A model generated the notes under the pieces. It was given only the letters and a program-made list of their open reading frames with translations. It was not told the DNA's origin and searched no databases. From NCBI RefSeq assembly GCF_041529975.1, contig NZ_CP168030.1:3831530-3895529 (forward strand): DNA of 64,000 bases, read 5' to 3'. Positions 52,417 through 60,621 of the stretch are shown piece after piece (the first letter of the stretch is position 1; each line of letters opens with the position of its first letter). The DNA is from Microbacterium maritypicum (GTDB lineage: Bacteria > Actinomycetota > Actinomycetes > Actinomycetales > Microbacteriaceae). A program made the position numbers and the translations under genes.

Positions 52417-54043
52417 CCTCGGCCGCGCGAGCGCCGTCATCGGCGCCGGCACCCTCGTCTCCCGCCTCACCGGGCTCCTGCGCAGTATCGTCCTCGTCGG
52501 CGTCATCGGCTCGTACAAGTCGGGTCCCGCCGACGCGTTCACGTACGCCAATCAGCTGCCCAACAGCGTCTTCTCCTTGATCTCTGTCGGAATCCTGACG
52601 GCCGTCATCGTGCCCCAGATCGTGAAGGCGACAGCGGATGCCGATGGCGGCAACGCCTTCATCTCGAAGCTCTTCACGCTGGGAACCGTGGTCCTGGTCG
52701 TGGTGACCGGAATCGCCACCGTCTGCGCGCCCTGGCTCGTGCACCTAGTCGCGGGTAAGGCGAGCCCGGACATCGTGGCGCTCGCCACCGCTCTCGCCTA
52801 CTGGTGTCTGCCCCAGATCCTGCTCTACGGCCTCTATGCGCTCCTCGGAGAGGCATTGAACGCCCGTCGCATCTTCGGACCGTTCACCTGGGCCCCCGTC
52901 GTGAACAACGTCGTCTCGATCATCGGCTTCCTGATCCTGGGAGCGGTCTTCGCGCCCGTGTCGACCGACGCGGCGTACTGGACACCCGCGATGATCAACA
53001 CCCTCGGCGGAACCGCGACGCTGGGCATCGCCCTGCAGGCCGTGGTGCTGCTCGTGTTCTGGCGTCGCACCGGTCTCGCACTCAAGCCCGACTTCCGCTG
53101 GCGGGGCGTGGGCCTCGGTGCCGTGGGGCGCCTCGCCGGGTGGACGTTCCTCATGGCTTTCGCCAGTCTCGCCGCAGGATTCCTGCAGGGGTTCATCGTC
53201 AGCGAGGCGGCAGGAGCCGGAGCGTCGGCGACCGTCACGGCGAACGCCTGGTTGATCTTCATGCTCCCGTACTCGGTGATCGTGCTGTCGATCGGCACGC
53301 CTTACTTCACCCAGATCAGCGAGCATGCCGCGGCCGGCCGCGACGGGGAAGTACGCGAGGACATCGCCCGCAGCATCCGCACGCTCCTGTTCTTTATCGT
53401 GGCCGCCACCGCCGCCGTCGCCGCTGCGGCGGTCCCCGCCTCGCGCGTGTTCACGAAGAATGCCGAAGGCGTCACCGCAGAGAGCGCCGCCCAGTCGGCG
53501 GCCGTCGTCCTGCTCTGCTACCTCGTCGGTCTGATCCCGCTCACGATCCTCTTCATCGTCCAGCGAACGTTCTATGCGTATGACGACACCCGCACGCCGT
53601 TCTGGTTCACGATCTTCCAGTGCGTCCTGATCGTCCTCACCACACTGGCAGCATGGGCGCTCTATGAGGGTGGCGCGATCCCGCTCACGTCCCTTGCTGC
53701 CGCCGTCGCGCTCGGTCAGTCGGTGGCAAGCATCCTGCAGACCCTGGTGGCCACCTGGCTGCTGCACCGCAAGATCGGCGGACTGCAGATCGGTTCGTGG
53801 ATGGCCGCCATCGGCCGCTTCGCGGTCGCCGCAATCCCCGCCGGCCTCGCCGGGTGGGGCGTCCTCGCACTTGCGGGCGGTGCCGAAGGCTGGATGGTCG
53901 CGAGTCCCATTCTCGGAGCGATCGGCACCGCGATCATCGGCCTCACGGTCGTGATCGTCTACGTCGCGATCCTGGCCCTCATGCGCGCGCCGGAACTCAA
54001 GGCGGCCGGCGGCCTCGTGCGTCGTTTCCTGCCCGGCCGCTGA
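52409..54043 (+). CDS. murJ: Lipid II flippase MurJ
   Basis: MurJ flips lipid II to the outside for peptidoglycan synthesis. The 544-residue product has the MVF/MurJ N-terminus (ASAVIGAGTLVSRLTGLLRSIVLVGVIG) with conserved Arg, the YANQLPNSVFSLISVGILTAVIVPQIV stretch, and about 14 hydrophobic helices. A transmembrane-rich C-terminus follows without the long kinase-like tail seen in mycobacterial MviN. GTG 52409 overlaps the DUF6049 stop by 8 nt; the ATG-starting frame upstream is a shadow of that gene. Confidence 0.93.
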   Translation: MSSLGRASAVIGAGTLVSRLTGLLRSIVLVGVIGSYKSGPADAFTYANQLPNSVFSLISVGILTAVIVPQIVKATADADGGNAFISKLFTLGTVVLVVVTGIATVCAPWLVHLVAGKASPDIVALATALAYWCLPQILLYGLYALLGEALNARRIFGPFTWAPVVNNVVSIIGFLILGAVFAPVSTDAAYWTPAMINTLGGTATLGIALQAVVLLVFWRRTGLALKPDFRWRGVGLGAVGRLAGWTFLMAFASLAAGFLQGFIVSEAAGAGASATVTANAWLIFMLPYSVIVLSIGTPYFTQISEHAAAGRDGEVREDIARSIRTLLFFIVAATAAVAAAAVPASRVFTKNAEGVTAESAAQSAAVVLLCYLVGLIPLTILFIVQRTFYAYDDTRTPFWFTIFQCVLIVLTTLAAWALYEGGAIPLTSLAAAVALGQSVASILQTLVATWLLHRKIGGLQIGSWMAAIGRFAVAAIPAGLAGWGVLALAGGAEGWMVASPILGAIGTAIIGLTVVIVYVAILALMRAPELKAAGGLVRRFLPGR

Positions 54044-54087
54044 TCCGCGCGGAGGCGTCTCCCAGCCCGGTGGCGCACACTGCGGAG

Positions 54088-54113
54088 GGAATGCCCCGCG
54101 GTTACCATGGGTT
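54088..54113 (+). promoter_or_regulatory. SigR/SigH-type thiol-stress promoter of trxB-trxA
   Basis: GGAAT (54088-54092), exactly 18 bp, then GTT (54111-54113) matches the GGAAT-N18-GTT consensus known for Streptomyces SigR and its mycobacterial counterpart SigH. trxBA is a classical member of that regulon. It lies 48 bp before the trxB start. Confidence 0.8.
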
Positions 54114-54160
54114 GAAGCAGTCGAAGGTCATTCGACCGCAGTTTCTAAGACGGAGAGCAC

Positions 54161-55135
54161 ATGCGTCAGGTCATCATCATCGGCTCCGGCCCCGCCGGAT
54201 TCACGGCTGCCATCTACGCGGCCAGGGCGAACCTCAAGCCGCTGCTCATCGCGAGTTCGGTCGAGGTCGGCGGCGAGCTCATGAACACCACCGAGGTCGA
54301 GAACTACCCGGGCTTCCCCGAGGGCATCCAGGGTCCCGAGCTGATGGCGAAGTTCCAGGAGCAGGCCGAGAAATTCGGCACCGAGGTCCTGTACGACGAC
54401 GTCACCGAGCTCGACCTCGCCGGCCCCGTCAAGACGGTCACGCTCGGCTCCGGTGCGGTGCACGAGACCCAGTCGCTGATCTACGCGACCGGCTCGGCCT
54501 ACCGCAAGCTCGACATCGCCGGCGAGGAGCGTCTCTCCGGCTACGGCGTCTCCTGGTGCGCCACCTGCGACGGTTTCTTCTTCCGCGAGAAGACGATCGC
54601 CGTCGTCGGCGGCGGCGACTCCGCGATGGAAGAGGCCACGTTCCTCACCCGTTTCGCCTCCAAGGTCTACGTGATCCACCGCAAGGACACGCTGCGTGCC
54701 TCGAAGATCATGCAGGAGCGCGCCTTCGCGAACGAGAAGATCGAGTTCGTGTGGAACAGCGAGGTCGCCGAGGTCCTCGGTGGCGATTCCGTCTCCGGTG
54801 TGCAGCTGCGCAACACGGTCGACGGCACGCTCAGCGACCTTCCCATCGACGGACTCTTCATCGCGATCGGCAACGACCCGCGCACGCACCTCGTGCACGA
54901 CAAGCTCGAGCTGACGGCCGAGGGCACGATCTGGGTCGACGGCCGTTCGTCGAAGACCTCGGTTCCCGGCGTGTTCGCCGCCGGCGACGTGATCGACCCG
55001 ACGTACCGCCAGGCCATCACGGCTGCCGGGACCGGCACGGTCGCGGCCCTCGATGCGGAGCACTTCCTCGCTGATCTCGAGGATGCCTCCGTGGAGGTTC
55101 CGGCTGCGGAGGCCGCCGAGATCATCGTCGCCTGA
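54161..55135 (+). CDS. trxB: Thioredoxin-disulfide reductase
   Basis: It reduces thioredoxin with NADPH through FAD and a redox disulfide. The 324-residue product has the FAD motif IIGSGPAGFTAAIYAARA near residue 6, the active-site CATC (Cys133, Cys136), the NADPH motif VVGGGDSAMEEATFLTRFA near 148, and the closing GDVIDPTYRQAITAAGTGTVAALDAE. ATG 54161 follows GGAGAGCAC. A SigR-like promoter lies upstream. trxA follows by 66 bp, so the pair should be co-induced under thiol stress. Confidence 0.96.
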   Translation: MRQVIIIGSGPAGFTAAIYAARANLKPLLIASSVEVGGELMNTTEVENYPGFPEGIQGPELMAKFQEQAEKFGTEVLYDDVTELDLAGPVKTVTLGSGAVHETQSLIYATGSAYRKLDIAGEERLSGYGVSWCATCDGFFFREKTIAVVGGGDSAMEEATFLTRFASKVYVIHRKDTLRASKIMQERAFANEKIEFVWNSEVAEVLGGDSVSGVQLRNTVDGTLSDLPIDGLFIAIGNDPRTHLVHDKLELTAEGTIWVDGRSSKTSVPGVFAAGDVIDPTYRQAITAAGTGTVAALDAEHFLADLEDASVEVPAAEAAEIIVA

Positions 55136-55201
55136 GGCGGCGGGAACACTTTTCCCTCGTTTGCTGTTGTAGCAGGCGAACCCCAATCAAGGAGAACTCT
55201 G

Positions 55202-55525
55202 ATGAGTGCAAAGGCTACGAGCCAGGCGACCTGGGAGCAGGACGTTCTGCAGGCCGACGGTCCGGTGCTGGTGGACTTCTGGGCTGAGTGGTGTGGTCCG
55301 TGTCGCATGGTCGCGCCGGTTCTGGACGAGATCCAGGCCGACAACCCCGACAAGATCACCATCCTCAAGCTCAACGTCGACGAGAACCCCGAGCTGGCGA
55401 TGAAGTATCAGATCACGTCGATCCCGGCGATGAAGGTCTTCCACGGTGGTGAGGTCAAGACGACCATCATCGGTGCGAAGCCGAAGTTCGCGCTCGAGAA
55501 GGACCTCGCCGCATTCATCGGCTGA
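55202..55525 (+). CDS. trxA: Thioredoxin
   Basis: It is the general protein-disulfide reductant. The 107-residue product has the thioredoxin core VLVDFWAEWCGPCRMVAPVLDEI with WCGPC (Cys31, Cys34), KLNVDENPELAMKYQITSIPAMKVF with the cis-Pro, and the closing AFIG. Length is standard. It follows trxB by 66 bp, with AAGGAG before ATG 55202, and is ended by a strong terminator. Confidence 0.96.
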   Translation: MSAKATSQATWEQDVLQADGPVLVDFWAEWCGPCRMVAPVLDEIQADNPDKITILKLNVDENPELAMKYQITSIPAMKVFHGGEVKTTIIGAKPKFALEKDLAAFIG

Positions 55526-55538
55526 TCCTCTGACGTCG

Positions 55539-55572
55539 AAAGGCCGCCATCCCCCGGGGGTGGCGGCCTTTT
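55539..55572 (+). terminator. Intrinsic terminator after trxA
   Basis: AAGGCCGCCA-T-CCCCC pairs with GGGGG-TGGCGGCCTT with one bulged T and is followed by a run of T. It ends the trxB-trxA transcript and may also serve the minus-strand gene at 55589. Confidence 0.92.
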
Positions 55573-55588
55573 TCGTGTCCGCAGGCGG

Positions 55589-55924
55589 TCAGGAGGCGTC
55601 TGCGACGCTGGGGTCCCAGCGTCGGTGGCGCTGCTTCTCGTCGAGAAGCCCCCAGACGGCCGAGGTGAGCTCGGGGTACTCGAGGGCGATCTGACGCAGC
55701 ACACGGTAGTGCCGAGCGGCGTTCGGGCGCACTCCGTCGTTCGCGTTGATGTTGTCGGCGCGCAGGAGGTAGACGACCAGCTCGTCGACGCTCGGCAGCT
55801 CCTCCATGAACTCCCAGGGGTCCTCCCCGCCGAGGAGTCGCTCCTGGATGAGGACCGCGAGCTCGTCTGCCGCCTCCGCGCGCAGCACTTCCAGGCTGGC
55901 GCGGCGCTGTACGGACTCGGTCAT
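55589..55924 (-). CDS. Small conserved protein, function unknown
   Basis: The 111-residue, mostly helical product has no signal peptide. Features are SLEVLRAEAADELAVLIQERLLGGEDPWEFMEELPSVDELVVYLLRAD at 9-56 and NDGVRPNAARHYRVLRQIALEYPELTSAVWGLLDE near the end. It resembles no family I can name. It lies 9 bp downstream of the sugar-porter gene on the same strand, so it may be cotranscribed with it. The convergent trxA terminator lies just beyond. Confidence 0.7.
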   Translation of the reverse strand: MTESVQRRASLEVLRAEAADELAVLIQERLLGGEDPWEFMEELPSVDELVVYLLRADNINANDGVRPNAARHYRVLRQIALEYPELTSAVWGLLDEKQRHRRWDPSVADAS

Positions 55925-55933
55925 GCATCCAGC

Positions 55934-57382
55934 CTACGTCTGCTGCGGACCCCCGCGTCGCACGACCTTCATGTTCTCGGTCATCTCTTCGAGCTCCTTG
56001 CCCTTGGTCTCGGGAACCTTGAAGAACACGAAGAAGAACGACAGGAGGGCGAAGAACGCGTAGAAGCCGTAGGCGAAGGTGAGGCCGATCTCGGCGAAGG
56101 CCGGGAAGGTCGTCGAGATGAAGAAGTTCGCGACCCACTGCGCTGCCGCAGCCACGGCGAGAGCGCCCGCGCGGATGGAGTTCGGGAAGATCTCGCCCAG
56201 CAGCACCCAGACCAGCGGACCCCAGCTCGCGCCGAAGAAGACCACGAAGCCGTTCGCGCAGACCAGGGCGACGGTCGCCCACGGGTCCGGAAGCGTCGCC
56301 GTCCCCTGAGCGTCGAGCGTGCCGAACGAGAACGCGACCGCCATCAGTCCCAGCGTCACCGTCATACCGACGGAACCCACGAGGAGCATGATGCGCCGCC
56401 CGATCCTGTCGACCAGCAGGATCGCCACGATCGTCACGACGATGTTCGTCACCGAGGTGATGACGGAGGTGAGCAGGGCGCTCGACTCATCGAATCCGAC
56501 CGACTGCCACAGCGTCGTCGAGTAGTAGAAGATCACATTGATGCCGACGAACTGCTGGAACACCGAGAGCAGGATGCCGATCCAGACGATCGGCTTCAGC
56601 CCGAGGCGGTTGCCCCGAAGGTCTCGCAGAGACTCGGAGCGCTCGGTGTTGATCGTCCCGGTGATCTCCTTGATCTTCGCATCGGTGTCGATGGTCCCCG
56701 TGACGGTCTCCAGAACCTTCGCGGCCCGCTCCAACTCTCCCTTGCGCACCAGATACCGCGGCGATTCCGGCAGACGCAGCGACATGAGCCCGTAGACGAG
56801 GGCGGGGATCGCGGCGACCATGAACATCCATCGCCAGGCCGTGAGCCCCCAGAGCGGCTGGTCGGCCGCTCCCGCGAGGTTGGCGAGCAGCGCATCGGAG
56901 AGGAGAGCCGCGAAGATACCGGTCACGATCGCGAGCTGCTGCAGGGAGCCGAGGCGCCCGCGCACGGCGGCCGGCGAGACCTCCGCGATGTAGGCGGGGG
57001 CGATGACCGATGCCGCCCCGACGCCGAGACCACCGATCACGCGCCAGACGATCAGATCGATGACACCGAACGCGAGTCCGGATCCGATCGCCGAGATGAA
57101 GAACATCGCCGCGGCGACCACCATCACGGGGATACGGCCGTACTTGTTGGACACCGGTCCCGCGAACCAGGCACCCACGGCGCAGCCGATGAGGGCCGAC
57201 GAGACGGCGAAGCCCTTCAGTGCGGTGCCGAGGTCGAACCCGGAGACGTCACCGGCGAGAGCGTCGACCGCTCCGTTGATCACGGCCGTGTCGAATCCGA
57301 AGAGGAAACCACCCAACGCCGCCGCGATGCTCACCGCGATCACACGGCGTTTGATGGCAGCTGGACCTGTTGCTCTGGACAT
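55934..57382 (-). CDS. Sugar porter (MFS family) symporter
   Basis: This is a proton-coupled or facilitative sugar carrier. The 482-residue product has 12 helices, the sugar-porter motifs GGFLFGFDTAVINGA in helix 1, RxxGRR-type sequences (SNKYGRIP and DRIGRR), PESPRYL after helix 6, QQFVGINVIFYY in helix 7, and PETKGKELEEM at the end. These match the XylE/GlcP/AraE group of actinobacteria. The substrate (glucose, xylose, inositol) is undecided. It is placed between the trx genes and parB. A 12-bp palindrome (57395-57406) lies 13 bp before its start. Confidence 0.93.
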   Translation of the reverse strand: MSRATGPAAIKRRVIAVSIAAALGGFLFGFDTAVINGAVDALAGDVSGFDLGTALKGFAVSSALIGCAVGAWFAGPVSNKYGRIPVMVVAAAMFFISAIGSGLAFGVIDLIVWRVIGGLGVGAASVIAPAYIAEVSPAAVRGRLGSLQQLAIVTGIFAALLSDALLANLAGAADQPLWGLTAWRWMFMVAAIPALVYGLMSLRLPESPRYLVRKGELERAAKVLETVTGTIDTDAKIKEITGTINTERSESLRDLRGNRLGLKPIVWIGILLSVFQQFVGINVIFYYSTTLWQSVGFDESSALLTSVITSVTNIVVTIVAILLVDRIGRRIMLLVGSVGMTVTLGLMAVAFSFGTLDAQGTATLPDPWATVALVCANGFVVFFGASWGPLVWVLLGEIFPNSIRAGALAVAAAAQWVANFFISTTFPAFAEIGLTFAYGFYAFFALLSFFFVFFKVPETKGKELEEMTENMKVVRRGGPQQT

Positions 57383-57394
57383 GACTGACTCCCC

Positions 57395-57406
57395 CTCGAC
57401 GTCGAG
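57395..57406. promoter_or_regulatory. Palindrome CTCGACGTCGAG before the sugar-porter gene
   Basis: A perfect 12-bp palindrome lies 13 bp upstream of the transporter start. It could be a repressor site but is short for a strong claim. Confidence 0.3.
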
Positions 57407-57445
57407 ATGACGCGAGTCTAGATGAAGGGCGGACGACGGTGGGTG

Positions 57446-58417
57446 TTACCTGGCGGAGCCGTAGCCGCTCTCGCCGAGCTCCTCGAGAATTCGATTGAGA
57501 TCCTGAATCGAAGCGAAATCGATCTTGACCTGGCCTTTTCGTGCACCGAGTGCGATCTTGACGCGAGTGTTCAGCCGGTCACCGAGCTTTCCGGCGACCT
57601 CGTCGAGGTATGCCCGCCGTGCTCCGGGAGTCGCTTTCGTCGTCTTGCCGGCCGACGGCTGCGACTTCGCAGCCTCTTCCGTGGCGCGCACGGAGAGGTC
57701 TTCGTTCACGACCTTGTCGGCGAGGCGCTGCATCGATTCGGGATCCTCGAGACTGAGGATCGCGCGGGCGTGACCGGCGGTCAGCACGCCGGCAGCGACG
57801 CGCTGCTGCACGGGGACAGGCAGCTTCAGAAGTCGGATCGTGTTGCTGATCTGGGGACGTGAGCGGCCGATGCGCGTGGCCAGCTCCTCCTGCGTGATGC
57901 CGAAGTCCTCCAGAAGCTGCTGGTACGCAGATGCTTCTTCCAGCGGGTTGAGCTCGGACCGGTGGAGGTTCTCCAGCAGGGCATCGCGGAGGAGATCCTC
58001 ATCGGCCGTCTCGCGGACGATGGCCGGGATCGTCTCGAGTCCTGCCTCACGAGCGGCACGGGTGCGCCGCTCCCCCATGATCAACTCGTACTCGCCCTCG
58101 GTGTTCTTGCGCACGACCACGGGCTGCAGCACGCCGAACTCGCGCACGCTGTGCACCAGCTCCGCGAGGTCTTCCGGGTTGAAGTGCGTCCGCGGCTGGC
58201 GCGGGTTCGGGACGATCGCGTTCGGGTCTACCTGGACCAGGTGGATCCCCGGGACCTCTTCCAGCGCGGGTGCCTCGGTATCCGGCCCGACCGTCGCCTC
58301 CGCGGCAGCCGGCCGCAGACTCGCACCGGGGAAGAACACATCGACGGGACGCTCCGCCTGATCAGCCGTGGGGATCAGGGCCCCGATACCCCGACCCAGT
58401 CCAGTGCGCTTGGCCAT
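57446..58417 (-). CDS. parB: Chromosome partitioning protein ParB
   Basis: ParB binds parS, spreads on DNA with CTP and recruits ParA and SMC. The 323-residue product starts AKRTGLGRGIGALIPT (the ParB N-terminal tag that stimulates ParA), has the CTPase core with VPNPRQPRTHFNPEDLAELVHSVREFGVLQPVVVR and MGERRTRAAREAGL, then the parS-reading helix-turn-helix (TQEELATRIGRSRPQISNTIRLLKLP), and a C-terminal dimer domain with GQVKIDF-like ending. ATG 58417 follows AAGGAGAA; ATG 58420 is also possible. It overlaps the end of parA. Confidence 0.96.
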   Translation of the reverse strand: MAKRTGLGRGIGALIPTADQAERPVDVFFPGASLRPAAAEATVGPDTEAPALEEVPGIHLVQVDPNAIVPNPRQPRTHFNPEDLAELVHSVREFGVLQPVVVRKNTEGEYELIMGERRTRAAREAGLETIPAIVRETADEDLLRDALLENLHRSELNPLEEASAYQQLLEDFGITQEELATRIGRSRPQISNTIRLLKLPVPVQQRVAAGVLTAGHARAILSLEDPESMQRLADKVVNEDLSVRATEEAAKSQPSAGKTTKATPGARRAYLDEVAGKLGDRLNTRVKIALGARKGQVKIDFASIQDLNRILEELGESGYGSAR

Positions 58418-59343
58418 CATTTCTCCTTGCTCTGCGTCGCTGTCCGCGATGCGATCTCGACAGCGGCCTCGCGGTAGGCGATGGCGCCGGCGGATTGTCC
58501 GTCATAGGCGATCACGGTCTGTCCGAAGCTCGGCGCTTCAGATACACGGACCGAGCGCGGAATCACCGTCTCCAGCACCTGATCCGGGAAGTGCGTGCGC
58601 ACCTCTTCAGCGACCTGCTGGGCGAGGCGGGTGCGGCCGTCGAACATCGTGAGCAGGATGGTGGAGAGATGCAGGTCAGGATTCAGATGCTTCTGGATCA
58701 TCTGGATACTGCCGAGCAGCTGGCTCAGCCCCTCCAGCGCGTAGTACTCGCACTGGATCGGGATGAAAACCTCGGATGCGGCCGTGAAGGCGTTGATCGT
58801 GAGGAGCCCCAGCGACGGCGGGCAGTCGATGATCACGAAGTCCATCGGATTGTCGGCGAGGTAGTCCACGAGCGCGCGCCGCAACCGGTGTTCGCGGGCC
58901 ACCTGTGCGACGAGCTCGATCTCCGCCCCTGCGAGGTGGATCGTGCTGGGCGCGCAGAAGAGGTTGGGATCTTCGGGACTGGGCTGGACGATGTCGGCGA
59001 GGGGGAACTCCTCGATGAGCACGTCGTAGACACTGGGGATGTCGGCGCTGTGCGGAACACCGAGCGCGGTCGACGCATTGCCCTGCGGGTCGAGGTCGAT
59101 GACCAGGACCTTCGCCCCCAGGCCCGCGAGGGCGGAGGCGATGTTCACGGCCGTCGTGGTCTTCCCCACGCCGCCCTTCTGGTTCGACACCGTCAGGACG
59201 CGCGTCTCGCCGGTGAACTCGACCGATGCGGCCTCCAGCGCGCGCCTCCGGGCCGAAAGGTCGGCAATCTCCCGCGCGAGCGGTGTATCCATCCCGAACG
59301 ATTCGTTCGTCGATGTCTTCTCGGATTGTTTCACGTGAAACAT
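58417..59343 (-). CDS. parA: Chromosome partitioning ATPase ParA
   Basis: ParA binds DNA as an ATP dimer and moves ParB-parS complexes. The 308-residue product has a 50-residue N-terminal extension, the deviant Walker A QKGGVGKTTTAVN (Lys56, Lys61), LDPQGNASTALGV, VIIDCPPSLGLLTINAF and VIPRSVRVSEAPSFGQTVIAYD, all standard for the Soj group. ATG 59343 follows AAAGGAG with good spacing. The first five codons (MFHVK) lie inside a parS site, so the start of the gene is also a ParB target. It overlaps parB by one base. Confidence 0.96.
   Translation of the reverse strand: MFHVKQSEKTSTNESFGMDTPLAREIADLSARRRALEAASVEFTGETRVLTVSNQKGGVGKTTTAVNIASALAGLGAKVLVIDLDPQGNASTALGVPHSADIPSVYDVLIEEFPLADIVQPSPEDPNLFCAPSTIHLAGAEIELVAQVAREHRLRRALVDYLADNPMDFVIIDCPPSLGLLTINAFTAASEVFIPIQCEYYALEGLSQLLGSIQMIQKHLNPDLHLSTILLTMFDGRTRLAQQVAEEVRTHFPDQVLETVIPRSVRVSEAPSFGQTVIAYDGQSAGAIAYREAAVEIASRTATQSKEK
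59327..59342. other. parS site 1, overlapping the parA start
   Basis: Perfect 16-bp TGTTTCACGTGAAACA, the ParB binding consensus. It covers codons 1-6 of parA together with base 59343. Confidence 0.95.
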
Positions 59344-59516
59344 CCACTCCTTTCGGGGCCGCGTTCCACTCTAATCGCTGCGGGCGACACCGGCTTACGC
59401 GCGCCCACGACGGGCCTCCGATCCCGCGGGAAGGAAGCCCGCGCAGCTCGCTTCCGATGGTCACCGCGACCGGGCGAGACGGGATCCATGCTCTACGCAC
59501 CACGCACCTGGATCGA

Positions 59517-59532
59517 CGTTTCACGTGAAACG
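59517..59532. other. parS site 2 (variant ends)
   Basis: CGTTTCACGTGAAACG has the perfect 14-bp core with both outer bases changed symmetrically. Confidence 0.8.
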
Positions 59533-59868
59533 ATGACGGATTCACTTCCTCATGAGGCGGGCACGGGGGCCGACGCCCCCACGAGCAATCTGGTCGGCTG
59601 GGAGGGCGTAGTCAGCCACCCGCACTGGACAACAGATGCGGCGGAAGAAGTGACGATAGTCCGAAGCCACCCGGGCAGCGGGCTCGACATGTGTGGTGCA
59701 GAGACTGGAGCGAAGCTGTGCGAGCGCGCCGCGCACGACAATGACGGCAACCACTCCCCCCACCCGCGCCCACCAGCACGGCGACACTGCGGTGTCTGAA
59801 CCGCAGCGGGTGGCCGCACCGTCGTACGCCACACCCGTTCCGTCGGGGCACACTGCCCCGCAGAGCGA

Positions 59869-59884
59869 CGTTTCACGTGAAACA
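59869..59884. other. parS site 3 (one variant end)
   Basis: CGTTTCACGTGAAACA differs from the consensus at one outer base. Confidence 0.85.
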
Positions 59885-60209
59885 TCGCCCACGTCCGCCT
59901 CCGGCACCACGCTGAGGCAGAGGAGAACCGCGGCACCTCGCAGGGGGTCCCTCTGAACTCGCCGTGCTATCGACACCGTGGGCCGTTCCTCCGACTTCAC
60001 CGACGTACCGTCCGCACGCCGGCATCACCGCTCGTTCCGGCGCCGCCTTCCGACCAGCACCGGTGAATCTCACGACGAGTGGGTCGCGACCGCTCGAGAC
60101 GAGGCCGAGGGGAACAGCGCCCAGACCAGCGGGAGCCACCCCGGTCCTCACAGAGCACTACCTCCCGGAACCGCAGCCTTCGCAGCCATCACGACGCCTC
60201 CCCCGTTCG

Positions 60210-60488
60210 TCATACCCGCCATCGATATACGGATACGGGGACCGGAGACGAGACCATCCTCCGCGGGACGGATCGCCCCGTTTCACGTGAAACACCGCGC
60301 ACGGCGATCCCGGGTCTGCAGGTGTGCGTCGCGTCGATGGGTAGCACTCCGTGCACCGTCACCATCTCAGCCGCGAACTCCTTCCTACTCGCAGGGAAGA
60401 CCACGGTCGACTGCGTGAAGTCCCCACGGGCGACCGAATGCACACCGGGTTTCTCCCGCACGGCATCCGGCGGCCAAGCGGTCTCCAC
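60210..60488 (-). CDS. Possible small coding region in the parS interval
   Basis: A 92-codon frame from GTG 60488 has mostly G or C at third positions and a mixed, protein-like composition for its first 65 codons (SVARGDFTQSTVVFPASRK and EMVTVHGVLPID). It then runs through parS site 4. There is no clear ribosome-binding site and no family is recognised. It may be a real small gene, a gene remnant, or chance. Confidence 0.2.
   Translation of the reverse strand: METAWPPDAVREKPGVHSVARGDFTQSTVVFPASRKEFAAEMVTVHGVLPIDATHTCRPGIAVRGVSRETGRSVPRRMVSSPVPVSVYRWRV
60279..60294. other. parS site 4 (one variant end)
   Basis: CGTTTCACGTGAAACA differs from the consensus at one outer base. Confidence 0.85.
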
Positions 60489-60527
60489 CGGTAGATGAGA
60501 AGGCTTCGCCAGCTACAGCTATCGCGG

Positions 60528-60543
60528 TGTTTCACGTGAAACA
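60528..60543. other. parS site 5
   Basis: Perfect TGTTTCACGTGAAACA. It lies 54 bp from site 6, measured start to start. Confidence 0.95.
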
Positions 60544-60573
60544 TCGATGCTTCGCGACCACCCCGATACGAGG

Positions 60574-60605
60574 AAGCGGGGTGTTTCACGTGAAACACCC
60601 CGCTT
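60574..60605. terminator. 32-bp palindrome combining parS site 6 and the rsmG terminator
   Basis: The perfect parS (60582-60597) is extended to an exact 32-bp palindrome with flanks AAGCGGGG and CCCCGCTT. It starts 17 nt past the rsmG stop on the minus strand and ends in TT, so the RNA could fold as a terminator hairpin. Confidence 0.75.
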
Positions 60606-60621
60606 ATCTGATGGCAGAAGC

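Larger units (their letters stand above)
59344..60621. other. 1.28-kb gene-free interval rich in parS
   Basis: No convincing gene is seen between the parA start and the rsmG stop. Several frames are open, but they carry Cys- and Arg-rich shadow sequence. It contains five of the seven parS sites of the window. One minus-strand frame (60210-60488) has better codon use and is discussed as a finding. Confidence 0.7.

Noticed and set aside
59542..60000. 152-residue minus-strand frame in the parS interval
   Set aside because: Cys- and Arg-rich composition, no ribosome-binding site, and passes through a parS; no sign of a real protein.
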